Shown: piece after piece, positions 35,328 through 48,369 of the stretch | Numbering within the stretch: position 1 is the stretch's first letter | Layout: each line of letters starts with the position of its first letter | DNA from: Chrysaora quinquecirrha | Taxonomy: Eukaryota > Cnidaria > Scyphozoa > Semaeostomeae > Pelagiidae | NCBI GenBank assembly: GCA_014526335.1 | Contig: JACTAT010000037.1 | Span: 248,001 to 312,000 of the forward strand | Direction: 5' to 3' | DNA length: 64,000 bases | The notes under the pieces: model-generated | Told to the model about the DNA's origin: nothing | What the model saw: the letters and a program-made list of their open reading frames with translations, nothing else | Databases searched by the model: none | Translations under genes and position numbers: made by a program

Positions 35328-38008
35328 TACATTAAAGAATCGATCTTCTGAGACTGTCTATCAGACATTTTCATGGATTTGCAGTGATCCTGAAAAAAAC
35401 ACTTATTTTTGCTGGCCGTGCCTTGTTATGGGTGATTTATCTACGGTAAGTGTTTTACAGTTTAATTCTATGTTTTACAGTTTTCTATTAGAAAGACTAT
35501 TTGACCTTATTTGAAGGAATGGTATTAAAACCTTTGAGCTAATACTGTGGGGTTTATATAATCTAAGGCTTGTGGCCGCTTTGAATGTTTGAAAAGACGG
35601 GGCTCTGTGCTCTCATTTGGGGCTCCCTACTGAAGTAAAAATTTGTGTATTAGGGATTTAGAGCTAATACCTTGGGGTTCTCGAAGGGGCCAACAACCGT
35701 TTAGATTAAAATTGCGGAGGAAAAAGTTTGCTTGGATATCAAGCCTAGCCTCAGCCCACATCCGTTGATGAATGTTGGGGTGAAAAATCATAGAAGCACA
35801 ATATGTAGTGCAGCTCAAACACCATCTCTTTCCATTGCATTATATATCAAGTTCTTAATTCCAACTTTAATCATATATCTTTGTCCTTTTTTAACAGACC
35901 AGCAACGTATTTGTACAAGAGGAGGGTTACTCCTCGTCTGGATCAAATTTGTGGAGGCTGGCAAATCGTCATCAAGCTTCAAAAAAGCATGTCAATTGCC
36001 ATTTAGCATATAGCCTGCTTGGTAATGTTGATGTTGGTTGTGCACTTGACGAAGCACAACGAAGAGAAGTTGATATGCACAACGTTAAGGCTTCTCGATA
36101 TGCAAAGATGCTCCTGCACCACATAGATGTTGCTATTTTTCATTCGGTACAAGGTCTTGCTTTTCGGGGTCACGATGAGTCACAAATGTCTTCTAACAGA
36201 GGAAATTTTATCGAGCTGCTTGATCTTCTTGGCTGCTACAGTGCTGACCTCAGGTCATTCCTTGATGAAGAACGAACAACCTATACATCTCATGAGCCTC
36301 AAAATGAATTGATTGAGTGTATATATTTAGAAGTTAGGGAAGAAATCCAGAGAAGAATTGATGGTTCTCAATTCATTGCAATAATGATAGATGATACCAG
36401 CGATGTGAGTAACGTGGAGCAAGCTGCGGTCTCTGTTCGTCTTTTGCACGATGGGGAGATAGAGGAACATTTGCTTGGCATGGTCGATGCATCGCAAGAT
36501 ACATCAGCAAATGCTCTGACAAAGATAATGGTTGAGACGCTTGCTTCCTTCAAAATAACCCCGGAGAATTCAGCTACAAAGCTTATTGGACAGTCGTACG
36601 ATGGTGCAGCAACAATGAGTGGAGAGTTTCGAGGGGTTCAAAGGCAAATGCAAGAACATTTCCCGTATGCCTACTATAACCGTTGTGTGGCTCACAGAAT
36701 GTCTTTGTGTGCATCCCAGTCGGCAAATAAAGTGCCGAAAGTTGCAGAATTTTTTAGTACAATGGACAAAATAGTAGCTTTCTTTCGGGCAAGTCCAAAA
36801 CTTACTGCTCAGCTTGGTCGCAACTTGCCAAAGCCAGAAGGTACAAGATGGCTTTCGCGTGACACGGCTGTTACATTGGTAGACACATGGTACGAGACCA
36901 TTGGTACCGCCTTGTTTGAAATTGCCAATGATAACAGCCAGAAAGCAGATGTACAAGCAACTGCAAGAGGACTTTGCCTGAAAATTCAGCAAATTGAATT
37001 TGTTTATCTTCTTAAGCTCTATCGAAAATTGTTTGATCACTGCACACCAATTATAACTATCATGCAGAAGCCGTCGTTTGATGCTGTGCAGCTTGAATCC
37101 ATGCTTGCTGATTTTCAAAGCTGGTTGAGTTCTGTCGATTTATCACAAATTTGGGAAGATGCTGTGGCCATGGATCCTTCTTTTCCGGTGCTTTGTTCCA
37201 GACAAGGATGGAGAGGTATTGAAGCCGGACTTGATAGCTCTAACAGCAGCTGGAAGCAGTCGTTAGCAGATGTAGCGGCTACAGTCATGAAAACATTTTC
37301 AGAGCAGCTACACTGGAGATTTGAGAACATCCAGAAATTCAAATGGATGAACCTGGCACATCCAGCAAAGTTTGAAGAACGAAAGAAAGCATTGGCCAGT
37401 GACCAAAGGGGACTTATTAGTGACCTTCATAAGCTGTATCCCTTTGCTGTACCGGATACAGTAGCACTTGAACATAATTTAAGTGTTCTGTATGCTAGTA
37501 GAGAGATATCGGTACTTTTGGAGAAAATAGTTCGTGAGAGGGACTCCTTAGTAAGGAAGAAGAAGGAAAGACGGAGAAAATTACAAGAATCGACGGAGGA
37601 AAATATGGACGACAGGGCCGATCCCGAAGATCTAGACGAGTTTGAACTTCTGGAAAAGGGTATTGAGATCGATCAAGTGAAGGAAGGGAAAGCTAGTCTT
37701 CAAGATTTGCTGTCATTAGAGCAGCAGAATTACAAGAAGCATTACCCGAAGCATTACGAATAATCGAACTTGCTGTCGCAACACCATTAACAAGCGTTCA
37801 CTGTGAGCATGTTTTCAGTCGATTAAAGCGAATTGTATCGCCAGCAAGGTCTACCATGACACAGAAAAGAAAAGATATGCTCGTTTTTTTTCAAGTAGAA
37901 CATAAAACACTCCGCTCTCTTGCAAAGAAAACGTCATTCAAAGAGAGCATTGTAAATAGATTTAAATCTTATAATCGCCGTAGATTTGAGCGTTTTTCTA
38001 GAAAGTAA
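35328..38008 (+). pseudogene. hAT-superfamily transposase with TTF zinc finger
   Basis: Exon 1 (about 35328-35445; donor GTAAGT at 35446) and exon 2 (from 35898, acceptor TTTTTTAACAG) together form a TTF-type zinc finger: WICSDPEKN, FCWPCLVMG, then ANRHQASKKH. A DUF4371-like RNase-H part follows (IAIMIDDTSD, then GQSYDGAATMSG, then CVAHRMSL). A frame change near 37725 leads into the hAT dimerisation domain (LAVATPLTSVHCEHVFSRLK), ending at the TAA at 38006-38008. It belongs to the ZMYM1-like hAT group. Its first visible exon starts exactly where the oppositely directed Academ-like gene starts, so the 5' end is probably missing or fused. Confidence 0.85.
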
Positions 38009-38780
38009 AAAGGCCTGGCTCCTTTTTCATAATAACAATGCTTTTCGTATACTCGTTTATGTAATTCTATATTTTGTTAGTTATATTTCAGAACAGTTAA
38101 CATTTTTCTCTTAATTTTGAAATAAGAATACTGTATGTAATCAATTTCGATCAATTTGATATAATGTTGTTAACATTGTAATTTTGCAGTGTTCTATGCC
38201 TTCAGTGTATTCAAAATATCGAAACTTTCTAGGGCTTCGCCCTGGAACCCACTTAGGGGGCTCACAGCGCCCCCAAGACCCCCAGCTGTCAGTAGACGAC
38301 CTCCGGTCGTTGCGCTGCCTTCGGCAGGGTTTGGCCTCTATTACAGAATTTTTTTTCTAATACCATTTTATTTTGGGTCCCAGCCGCCACTGCAGCAAGA
38401 CGAGGTCAATTCAGGGCCCCATGAACATGGCAAGCATTAAAAATTCCAGCTGCATTACCTTGGTTTGCTTCATATAAGTCCAAAGTTACATAGAATATAC
38501 GTATGGGTATGTGAATTGGTTTCTTGTAGACGTATTGCATAATTTTGATCTGATAAAGAAAGAAAAATGACAGGTTGTCTTTAATTTATGCTCATGACTG
38601 TAGATAAAAAGAAAGGGAAAGCCAAAAAAAATGACATAATAATCCTGCAATTTGATTGGTTAATTTCATCATGATGGCGTAATAATTTGAACCTCACATT
38701 CAATCAATCTATAAAATTGATGTGCAAAACCAAATCAGTTCAGTTGTGACAAGTCGTCAAAGAGTGTGGAGCTAAAAATT
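38009..38780. other. Spacer with a GC-rich fold-back segment
   Basis: After the hAT gene, 38230-38340 is strikingly GC-rich, with hairpins such as AGGGCTTCGCCCT and GGGGGCTCACAGCGCCCCC. It could be a subterminal part of the hAT element or a separate short repeat. No gene was found. Confidence 0.55.
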
Positions 38781-39170
38781 ATGGCTGCAATTTACGAAGT
38801 TAGAGATGATGAGGGCCTTATAAAGTCATCATTTGCTGTCCAGTCTGGTTCTAACAAATGGCTGTTAGTGTTGAAAGAGACAATTTAAGATGGATTGGCT
38901 GTTAAATCAATGGGTATTTCCCATTCAGCACTGTCTGGTCTTCTGGAAAAAGCTGGTGAAAACATAAATGATCAATACACCTTTTCAACTAAGGGCCTCG
39001 TTTTCAAAAAATTTGAAAATTGCCTCACAAAAACATTTGGACTTCAGATTCAAATTCAGCACCTTCTTTTTAGTGTTGGGGCAAATTTTGTTGACTCTAG
39101 TCATTACAATGTTGATTTAATATTGATAAAAAGTTTGAAAATTTGTCCGGGATTTGACCGTGAAAAATGA
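38781..39170 (+). pseudogene. Unidentified decayed ORF
   Basis: From ATG 38781 (MAAIYEVRDDEGLIK) one frame runs for about 130 codons with a single in-frame TAA near 38886, ending at 39170. I do not recognise the protein. Coding-like fragments continue to about 39880 in changing frames (for example a lysine-rich stretch near 39490). It may be a decayed transposon gene. Confidence 0.35.
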
Positions 39171-40143
39171 CTGACGGTGTAAAACTTTTAATCGCTATAA
39201 AATCAACATCGCAAGGATTAGAGATGTAAAAATTTCCTTCTACACTACAATGAAGGAGCTCAGTCTGAATTTTGGGTCAACATTTTGGTACGAAGATAAG
39301 ATGGTGATCGAAAAATTGTGATTTTCCCATACAGCTTTGTCTTGGAATCAGAAGATGGAAATATGAGAAGCCATCAAAGATTGGAATAAATCTGAAAGAA
39401 GAAATTCTGAAATCATTCCATAAAAAGCTTGCTGATCTGAAAATGCTTAATCTTCAATCACGCAAAAGATCTGCAAGTGACAATGAGCATATCCACAAAA
39501 AGGAAAAGAACCAAGAAGAAAAAGATCCAGCAAACAAACATTGATGTTCAAGTGCAAGAAGCAGATGATGAAATTATCTTGAAATACATTTGCAAGTATA
39601 GAGATGTGGACACATCAAATTGATGCTACTGATCATAAACAAGATTACATGGTTCATAATGCTTTCAGATTTCTATCATTCCGCATTAGTTTGTCAACAG
39701 CTATATCCTAGCTGAAGGAAAGAATCATTCAAAATCAATGTTTGATGAGTTGAAGAAGAAGAATGGCCGGCTTAATCATAGAACCAAGATTCGAGTTGAA
39801 AATCTGCATGATGAATTATCTCCACCAAGCCTCTTCACTTTGATGTATCTGCTGCAAATATTAGGCAGAATGATAAACAATTTAATCACAGCACTTGTTT
39901 AGACTAAACGTTATTCAGATTGAATGTTATAGATGTAAGTACTCAATAAATGTCGAGAATTTGTTATAAATAGCCTTTGTCGGCTGTATTAGATGTTCTA
40001 ACTTTGTTAAAATTATGAGATATGATTTGAGATTTAAAGCACCTTTTTCTTTGATTTTATCTGGGATAAGCGGAAGTGACAAAATGACTTGAGTAGAAAA
40101 TCTCTTGAAAAATTATAACAATATCATTAAAAAACTAAACGAG
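39171..40143. other. Decayed sequence, no intact gene
   Basis: Broken continuation of the unidentified ORF up to about 39880, then AT-rich sequence. Nothing else is recognised. Confidence 0.5.
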
Positions 40144-40381
40144 ACTTACTTGTAAGTTGAAGTTTGATTGGAATTCTTCACTAGCATCAGCAGGAACGTA
40201 AGAATCACATGAGAAACAGGCGCATGTGCATGCGCTGGTAGCTAATATTTTGACGTGTGTGATTACAGATTACATACATAGAAGGCAAGAATCACAGGTG
40301 GGCCACGGGAGGGCACGTGATTCTTAAGTTCCAGCTGATGATAGTGAAGAATTGCAATCAACCTTCAACTTACAGGTAAGT
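40144..40381. mobile_element. MITE-like fold-back element
   Basis: Two 54-bp inverted arms (40144-40197 and 40328-40381) that pair with about 9 mismatches. The outer end is ACTTAC(C/T)TGTAAGTTGAAG and the inner end is CAG(C/G)(A/T)GGAAC-like. The core is 130 bp and non-coding. A partial relative of the outer arm (TGTAAGTTGAAACCTCTTCA) appears near 43342. No target duplication was resolved. Confidence 0.75.
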
Positions 40382-41751
40382 ATGCATTGATTGAAAAGTA
40401 AATTTTTGTCTTCTAATAACTAAGTCATATAATTATATGCACTTATCATTACTAAGAATAGCTTCAATGTGATGAGTAACAAGGATCCAAATTGCTGTTT
40501 TGAAAATATGGCCCGGGAATCATTGTAAAGGCCCAGGAATCACTGCTGCATTGGCAAACAAAGTAAGATTTTATTGAATATTTTTTTCAAGTTTAATATC
40601 AGAAAAAATACTTCAGGCACGGAGCTGCCTAAAAAGTGCAAGCCTGATTTAAAAAAAAGATAAGGATTTGCCATCCCAACTAAGACCAGAGACTTCTTAG
40701 TGATAAAGTAAGGTATAATGCAAAGAAAATAATCAAATATCAAATTACTTTCTCAGATATATAAGTATGGGGTCTAAGAGTTCCACTCAACCAAATGAAA
40801 GGATTCAACAGCTCCAACCAACAGCCCTCAATTTGTATAGTACTTGGTGTGGTTATACATAGTATAGCTTTTTGTTATTTTCAAATATATTTCTTTTACT
40901 ATTGTTAAGTAAGCACAAATTCCAAGAAAAGAAAAATTAGAATATTATTAGCTAGATTAGACTTTTGTCTTAATTTGAAATGAAGCTATTTAGCCCAGAT
41001 AATTTGAACTCTCACTGTCCTTTCATGCTTTGTAAAATTCAAAAAAATAACAATTATTTAAATTGGTGTTATTTTAAATAATTCTGTGAATATTATCTAA
41101 AAAATATCAAACTTAGAGATATCTCATTATGTGCTAGGTTTCTCATCAATATGTTTTAGTTATATGCGTTTTATTTTAATTTAGCTTATGAGAAAAGTTG
41201 ATTAATGTTGACATATCTCTTGTTTAAATGTTAATTGAAAACAGAGAGTTCTTAATTTATTAAAGCAAAACAAATCTGAAATTGAATTTTTCTTGTTGTC
41301 CATCTTGTATGACATCAAAACAGCTAAAAGGGATACATTCTTTTCTTAACATTTATCTACTTACTTTCACATGTTAACAGTACTTTCTAGCTTTATATTT
41401 TATCCTATAATCCAAAACTTTGAAGTTCAAATTGTTCTTACTAGCTCTCTACTTTAATTTATTTGTTATTGAAATCTGAATTTATTATAAACAAAAATAT
41501 TATTGATTCATTGTCTTACTGGTAATTAATTTATTACTAAGCTTGAAATTATTATTAATAAGCATGGAGGTTAAAGGGAAATTTTACACAGTATAGGAAG
41601 GGAAAGAAGTAGTAGCCACAAACACCTAATTAGCTCTTGTCTATGTTTGATATTGAGTAAAACGGTGTAAGGTCAGGTCTCAGGATTGGGTGGGGTTACC
41701 AACCAATGAAGGTTCAGGGAAAACCTCAGATCAGAAACTTTTCTAGCTTAC
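40382..41751. other. AT-rich non-coding region
   Basis: Low-complexity, AT-rich sequence with no convincing gene. It may be an intron of the helicase gene that lies on the minus strand to the right. Confidence 0.5.
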
Positions 41752-42249
41752 CAACGCGAAACAGAATGTGCTTCATCGACAACAACACATGTAATCTTGT
41801 TATGAAAAGTTTCTGAGGAAAAAGTTCGTCGCCATTCCAACTCTAACACTGCCTCCGGCGTGATGAATATAACGTCCACTGCAGCTTTCATGACCTGCTG
41901 TTTGATCTTGCTCTCGGTTTGCAGCTCACCAAAAAAGAGCAGCCTTGATTCCCATATCTTTTAACTTGCTTGTTTGCTCCACCAACAACCCAGAAAGCGG
42001 AGAAATTACCAAGGTTGTGCAAGTTTCATCACCACTTGAACTTGGCCTAATCGAGCTTCCATCCAAGAGCTGGAATAGCTTTGACTAAAAGGCGAAACAA
42101 TAGGTCTTTCCAGAGCCAGTGGGTGCACAAATGAAAAAATCATGACCTTGCAACATTTTCAAGTAAACTGCTCGTTGAAAGTCTTTTAGTTCAACATTAA
42201 AGTGATTTTCAATTTTTCTTAACAGTCAACTTAACACAGACAGCGCCAT
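41752..42249 (-). pseudogene. RecQ-like DEAD/DEAH helicase, first exon
   Basis: Read on the minus strand from ATG at 42249-42247 (MALSVLS). The N-terminal helicase segment follows: FNVELKDFQRAVYL, Walker A motif APTGSGKT, then TLVISPLSGLLVEQT, then VVVDEAHSVSRW (Walker B, DEAH type). A TGA after seven codons and frame changes after Walker A and beyond break it. The exon ends at a good donor (GTTG|GTAAGC) at 41752. The motifs fit RecQ-type 3'-5' DNA helicases. No downstream helicase motifs (IV-VI) were found, so it is a fragment or its later exons have been lost. Helicases occur in some Academ elements; a link here is only a guess. Confidence 0.75.
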
Positions 42250-43484
42250 CTTAAAAAAAAAAACACAATACAAAACTTCGCGCCAAACTTCCCTCCAGGC
42301 TTTATTTCTGGATGAGCAGGCAAGCTTCTTTTTCAAATTTTTAAGGCAAAAACTTTCAAAACCAATCAAAGTGCCTGAAAATCCTGTTCTCGAATCTGAT
42401 TGGCCCCTGGGATTCCCCGGGGCAGCTGACCAGTTTTTGAGCTAATCTTTTATGAGTCCCAGTTTGAGGAAAAAGCACCTTAAAAAAGTTTTAAAAGACA
42501 TCAATTTTAAAAAAGAAGCATTTTTAAACACTAATTTTGACAGTGACTATATTTATTTTTAAACTTACTTAGCTTAGATTAAAGTTTTTTAGCCGGGACA
42601 GGGTTTTAGTAGGGGTGGGAGAGGTGGGTTACAGCTGGTCACATCGGCAGTCATGCCGCCCGCAACATGACCTGTTTTAACAAAAGTATATGTATGTATG
42701 TATGTATGTGTATGTTGGATGAAGATCAACTCCAATTTAATTATTATTTTTTTTATTCAGATATTAATCAAACTAGTACTACCCTTTTTGAAAAATCCCT
42801 TGTCCGATTTATGTATACTTTCTAATACAATACTTCTGACACTAAAAAAGATTAACTAACAGACCACTAAATAGATATAATGCACTGTGTTGCTTTATTT
42901 TTATGTCATTTCGCCATTTCGTTTCCTCATTTCATGATTTCATGGTTTACAGGTTGCCCTTACATTCCATCCTAAAGGCTGCATCATAAAACATTTATAG
43001 GAAAATATTGAAGGACTGAAATGTATCCATGCTGAGAGGTGTGAACGCTCAGAGCTATGATAATGAACTTTAGAACAATGAACATCTGCAGCTTTTGTTT
43101 TATAGCTTTGACTTACACAGCTTGTACACATACACGTACAAGTAAATGTTCAACAGATGTTCGCAGATTATTTATAGTAAATGCATGGGTTGCAGGAGTT
43201 GTGGAATTTTGAATGAAAAAGAACTTTTGATCGATAAATTGTCTATTTGTGTATCTCTCTCTGTATTCTTCTGCGATGGCGCCATGCTATGCTTGCGCAT
43301 GGCTGATTGACGTGGATTTAAGCAATCATGTCACTTAAAATGTAAGTTGAAACCTCTTCAGTTCCTAAACATCACATGGGTAAGACACAACTTCAACTTG
43401 CTGGTTTCAGCTTTCTCCAGATGCTCGTAACACAAGAACAATGGTGTTTCATAGGTGTGAGGTCACACCTATGACACAGGAAAG
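42250..43484. other. Non-coding region with a short microsatellite
   Basis: Contains a TATG/TGTA microsatellite at about 42686-42714. The minus-strand open frame at 42940-43131 has no recognisable domain. Nothing else was found. Confidence 0.55.
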
Positions 43485-43648
43485 TGAGCTTTCGTCACGA
43501 AAGACGGGGGTGGCAAAATGAGAAACCTCTTTGTGGCTATATGAAAGGAGGCTTCTCAGTGCGGGATTTTCAAATATTTTTAAAGGACTTGTTGTTAGAA
43601 CTTGCTTGTGATGGACCCATCAAGAAGCTATCTCCAGTTTGCCTACAA
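43484..43648 (+). other. Possible 5' exon of the P-like gene
   Basis: An open frame (MSFRHERRGW..., then GYMKGGFSVRDFQIFLKDLLLELA) ends at a good donor, CCTACAA|GTGAGT at 43648-43649, and the next exon starts 236 bp later. The product segment is not recognised. Linkage to the P-like gene is inferred from spacing and splice sites only. Confidence 0.4.
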
Positions 43649-44275
43649 GTGAGTTGCTTCAAATTCTCGAGTAATTTTACGAAATTGAACTATTTATGTG
43701 ATCTTGCTCTTTGATCCATAATCTAAAATCTTTAACATGTTAACAGAACCAGTGTTCATTTCCTAAGAAAACATTTAACCAATTTGATTTTATAGTTAGG
43801 CCTAGAAAACAAACCGCATGCAAGGATAAAGTATACATATGCTGTATTTTTATGCTTCTTGATTCTATTTTTCTCGATTCTCAGAGATCATATCAAATTG
43901 ATAGAGGATTTATTCACTGTTGATGAGGGCAAAGTAATCGAGATCCATTTGGCCTATCAAAAATTCAAAGAGAAGGGAGAGGAACGAAAGATAGCTGTCT
44001 TGCACGAAGCACAATTTGGAAAACTGATTAAATTAATTTTTTCCGAGCAAGTTGTTATAAAGAGGAGAAAGATATCACATGGGAACAATAGCAGAGCAGG
44101 TAAGTAACAACGATGACTTAAAATATAGCAAGCAAATTATTAATATTATTGTATTACAAATACAATAATTTGCCATGCTGGGTGCGAGAAATCGAACAGA
44201 AATGCTTGAGAATTGATTACTACGTCCACAAATGTGAAATCAGTATGTTGGAAAACTGACACAAAAATTTCTTAA

Positions 44276-44316
44276 GTTTCTTAACTCCTACCTCCTAGTT
44301 CTAAAAGTTTCTTAAC
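44276..44316. repeat. Dispersed 41-bp repeat, right member
   Basis: Inverted copy of 26227-26267 (one mismatch). It sits in an intron of the P-like gene. A third related stretch, GTTCTAGGTTTCTTATAAAC, follows directly. Confidence 0.65.
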
Positions 44317-47300
44317 TTTTGGGGTGTTGAGTTCTAGGTTTCTTATAAACCGGTTTCTTATGAAAAAAACGTGTATACAATGTGCGGATTTCATATCGAC
44401 ACAGGATAGCCATTCACAAAACAGGCAGGGTTTCCTTGTTATTAAGGAAAAATAACGACACATTTTTACATCCGTGTGAAATATGAAGTATGAAATACAA
44501 ACTAAAAAGAAAGTCGACAGTGATTAAAAAAATCTAAGAATATGAAAATATCATAATTTCTGTTCTTTTGGAATCTTAGTGTTGTGGTGAATCATTTGGT
44601 TTTTAAGTGTCAACACGGAACATTCCTCCTGGGATACGATAGTATTAAGATTTTTCTTCTCTTAGGTTGCTACGTTGGTCTTGCATTGAGTGAAGGTATA
44701 CCCAACAACTATTGTCATTTACTAGTTCAGAAGAAATCACTTGAAATAAACAGATTGCCTCTGTCTGATATAAGAAATACGCAGTCATGCTACAAAGACA
44801 TTTCGCGTCAAAGTGACACCAATCTTAATTCTCTACTGTCATTAGTAAAAAACAACCAAGAACTAAAATGGTGGATCTTGGTACCTGAGACACCTTTAAC
44901 ACTTGTCCAACAAACTTCGATTTTCGTAGATGGATTTCCAATTGAAAAATATGTAACAATCTTTTCTGATCTGACATATTCTGTAAGAATTGGCAACATA
45001 TCTTGCCGTGCACAGTCCATTGGTCATTGTCTCCATTTGTATGTTTCTTCACCGTACGAAAAAGTAAGATGTGTTTCGGCTGCCATAATGATGAATACCA
45101 ACATTTTAATCGGGAAATTTATGACTCAAATAAAAGAATATCTGGTATAGCTAGAACTGTGAAGAGGGAATCAACAACAGTTATTGGGAAATCATTTTTT
45201 TCTACTTCATGTGCTGGGCTTCTACCTGCAACTAGTGCTGCCAAGAGATGCACTAAATGCTCAGATCTAGATGCAATACTTCGACAAAGACTGCACAGGT
45301 CCAGGAACTCTCTATCTCTACCCTCTTTACAAGTGAGCTCTAGGAAAACCAACCTCAAGTATCTCAGCACTCCAGAATTGTTAGAGAGTCTAGCTGATCA
45401 ACGCAGAAGAAGGGTTAATGCAGAAAAGAGAGCTGCATAGTCAACATTGAAGTTCAAGCTTGAACGTGAGTCCAAAAAAATTATAGAGCGTGATAACATG
45501 GATTTGAAGAAGATAATGAAGGATCTTGAAAATGATCGTGTAAAAACAAGTGGCTCCAAAGATATGTTCCCTGATGATCCTGACATGAACTTCTTCTGGC
45601 ATGTACAGAAGGAGATGGTTCAGCGAGGAAGTCGTACGTGGCACCCCCGGTAAGCTCTTGTACAGTTTTCTTGTATCTGGAGTATGCTTGCTTTCTAACC
45701 AACTTAAATCAGCCCATGCTTCAATTATCATTCTCTCTTCGATTAGAGTCATCGAAACTTGTTTGAACCTGTGGAACAGATCCAAGCAAGGGTACAAAGA
45801 GTTGGAAAACTCTGGATTCTTAAAGCTACCGTCTGGGCGTACCTTGCAAAGGAAAAAAAATTCTGTGTCTCAGCAACCAGGTATTCATGGCAACATATTT
45901 AATGACATGCAGAAAAGGACCATTGCCAAGGATATGCCAAAAACAGAGTACCACGGATTTGTTGTTTTTGATGAGATGTGTATACAGGTAGCTCACTTCA
46001 ATACCATACTTTATATATTTAATTGCACTGTTTTCAGTGAAACAGATGACCCATCCCATTGGAATTATTGAAAGATTCACCTGGAAGGTTTCTAGAACCC
46101 ATAGCAGCGTAGAAATTCCGCTTCACGCAAAATCTCTATCTCTGCCATGGTTCAACTAAAAAGACCGATTGTCCTCCCTGGTAGATGTTTTGTTTAATCA
46201 TGGTTTAATGTTGCATATCAGTTACTCATAATGTTTCTCTTTCTAGAATAATATGGAACTGAAAAAAACTGGCGATGAATTTGAGCTGTCCAGTCTAGTT
46301 CAAATGGGATATTTCAATCACGCCATCAATACTTTACAAAAAGGTAGGGTAAATTCAATGATACATTTGCTTTCATCCATTCAGATCCAATGTACTGCGT
46401 TGCCCTCATTAATTGCGTGTCAATATGAAGTAGGTAGAGGCACCCGCTGCTGCATAAAGTGATATTTTTCTTTTTATTGAAGGAGAGGAGGTTATAAAAG
46501 CAGCCACACATGTTTTGCAGTTTGTATACCATGGTTGTGAAGGCATTTTTCAGTACCCGTTTGCTTACTATCCGACAGCAAAGCTCACTGGAATGATATT
46601 GGTTGACTTATATTGGGAAGGAATAGCGGCACTTCTCAGTTTTGGTTTTAATGCTCATATGGGTCTATGCGATGGTGGGCAGGCCAACCAATCATTTATC
46701 CTAATGCACTTCGAATCTTATGAAGATGCTATTTATAAGAGATTCACCACTCATAATCCGTACAATGACAAGGAACATGTCTTTATGATGGACCCTTCTG
46801 TGAGTTATGTCGCATTTGACTTACATTTATAATACGTATAAGAAAGCATATGATACTGTCAGAAAGAGGAATATATTTCAAATTTTCTTTATTAATCAAC
46901 TGTTTACTATTGACAGCACAACTTCAAGAAAGTCCGGAACAACATAGAGAAAAGTTCATCATCTGGAAAAACACCACAACATTTGAAACGAGGAGATATG
47001 GAAGTTATTTGGCATCACTGGCGAGATTCATTTGAATTTGACTGTCATTGTGGCATCCGAACGTATCAGAAGCTTACTGAGAAATATTTTGAACTAACAC
47101 CAAGTTCTCGTATGAGAAATCACCTGGGAGATGATGTCTTGTCACCAAGAATGGCAGAACTCATGAAGGTTAATAATGCAATGCAATTTCTTTAAAAGTA
47201 ATAATTTCCAATTTATACATGAGATGAAGCTTCATTTTCTTTCTGTTTAAGTTAAATTAAACTAAAATTTGAAAACAAAATATGTGCAGGGAAATTAACG

Positions 47301-48173
47301 TAACCAATACTCAAATATTCAGGTATCAATATCATTCCCTGACTACACGAATTGAAACCAAACAAATGTAGATTTTGGTTTTGAAACGATGATTTAGAGG
47401 AACCATGGAACATTTATCCCACATCATTTGATGGTCCTGACTTTTCAGTCATTCATCTATCGTTCTGCATCTTTTGAAGATTTTGCAATAGAAATGTTTC
47501 CTGACAAGGATTTAACAGTTATGATCACATGTTACAATTGTTAACCGAATAACACATCTTTCTACCTTGGTCTATTGTAGTATTATAAATCTTCGATAGA
47601 AGACAACGGAGGTGATGCAAGTCAGCTAAATTTGTCCATTGAACTGCTTGAGAATTGTTCTATTCTTTTGAAGAATTTTAAGAGCAAGGCTGCCTATAGG
47701 TTAGTAGCTTACTGAAATCTCACTTATATGATTTCATGTCTTCAACTGATTCATAGAATCATACTGACCATACTATCTCTGTATGTCTATCCTTGCTGTT
47801 CACAGGTCATTAGATGACTCTAGATATACTGAAAATGAGTCAGTTCTTCAATGGTTCACTGATTGGGAGAACGAGGAATCTATTAGAGCTTGGACTACTG
47901 CTGCTGATCGAGAAAAACATTCCATATCGAAAAAAACCAAATTTGATCTTACATCAATGGTGATTGGACTCAGGTCGTACAGTGCCATCATTATGAACCT
48001 CTTTGAAGGTGTTCAGTTGAGAACATTTTCAACATCCCAAGATTTTGTTGAATTATTCTTTGCCTGTCAAAGGGCCCAACAAGGTCAAAACAACAATCCA
48101 ACAGAATGGCATTATGGTATGTATTCTCAAAAATGTTGTTACTTATTAAATCGTTCCCCATTAGCTGTTAACA

Positions 48174-48285
48174 GGAAATTTTCTATGTGAATAATTTGGA
48201 TTCATGTCTATCATTCTTCCGCTGCAATATGATACACCAGAAGAATGATGAATATGAATGAAAAATTATTCACATAGGAAATTTT
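48174..48285. repeat. Hairpin element in the last intron of the P-like gene
   Basis: Arms of about 46 bp (48174-48219 and 48240-48285) pair imperfectly around a 20-base loop. Outer bases are GGAAATTTTCTATGTGAATA, and the sequence looks like a small fold-back element. Confidence 0.75.
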
Positions 48286-48369
48286 GCAATCATTGCAATA
48301 TTGCAATAGCTTTCTTTAAAGTTTTACTTTCTAACAGTCATTATTTATCCATTATAGCTACAAATATCA

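Noticed and set aside
38225..38440. tRNA or SINE head in the GC-rich segment
   Set aside because: No A and B box pair and no cloverleaf could be found; the hairpins are simple fold-backs.
43885..44099. RFX-type DNA-binding domain in the first exon of the P-like gene
   Set aside because: A short resemblance (FGKLIKLIFSEQVVIKRRK) is not enough to call the domain.
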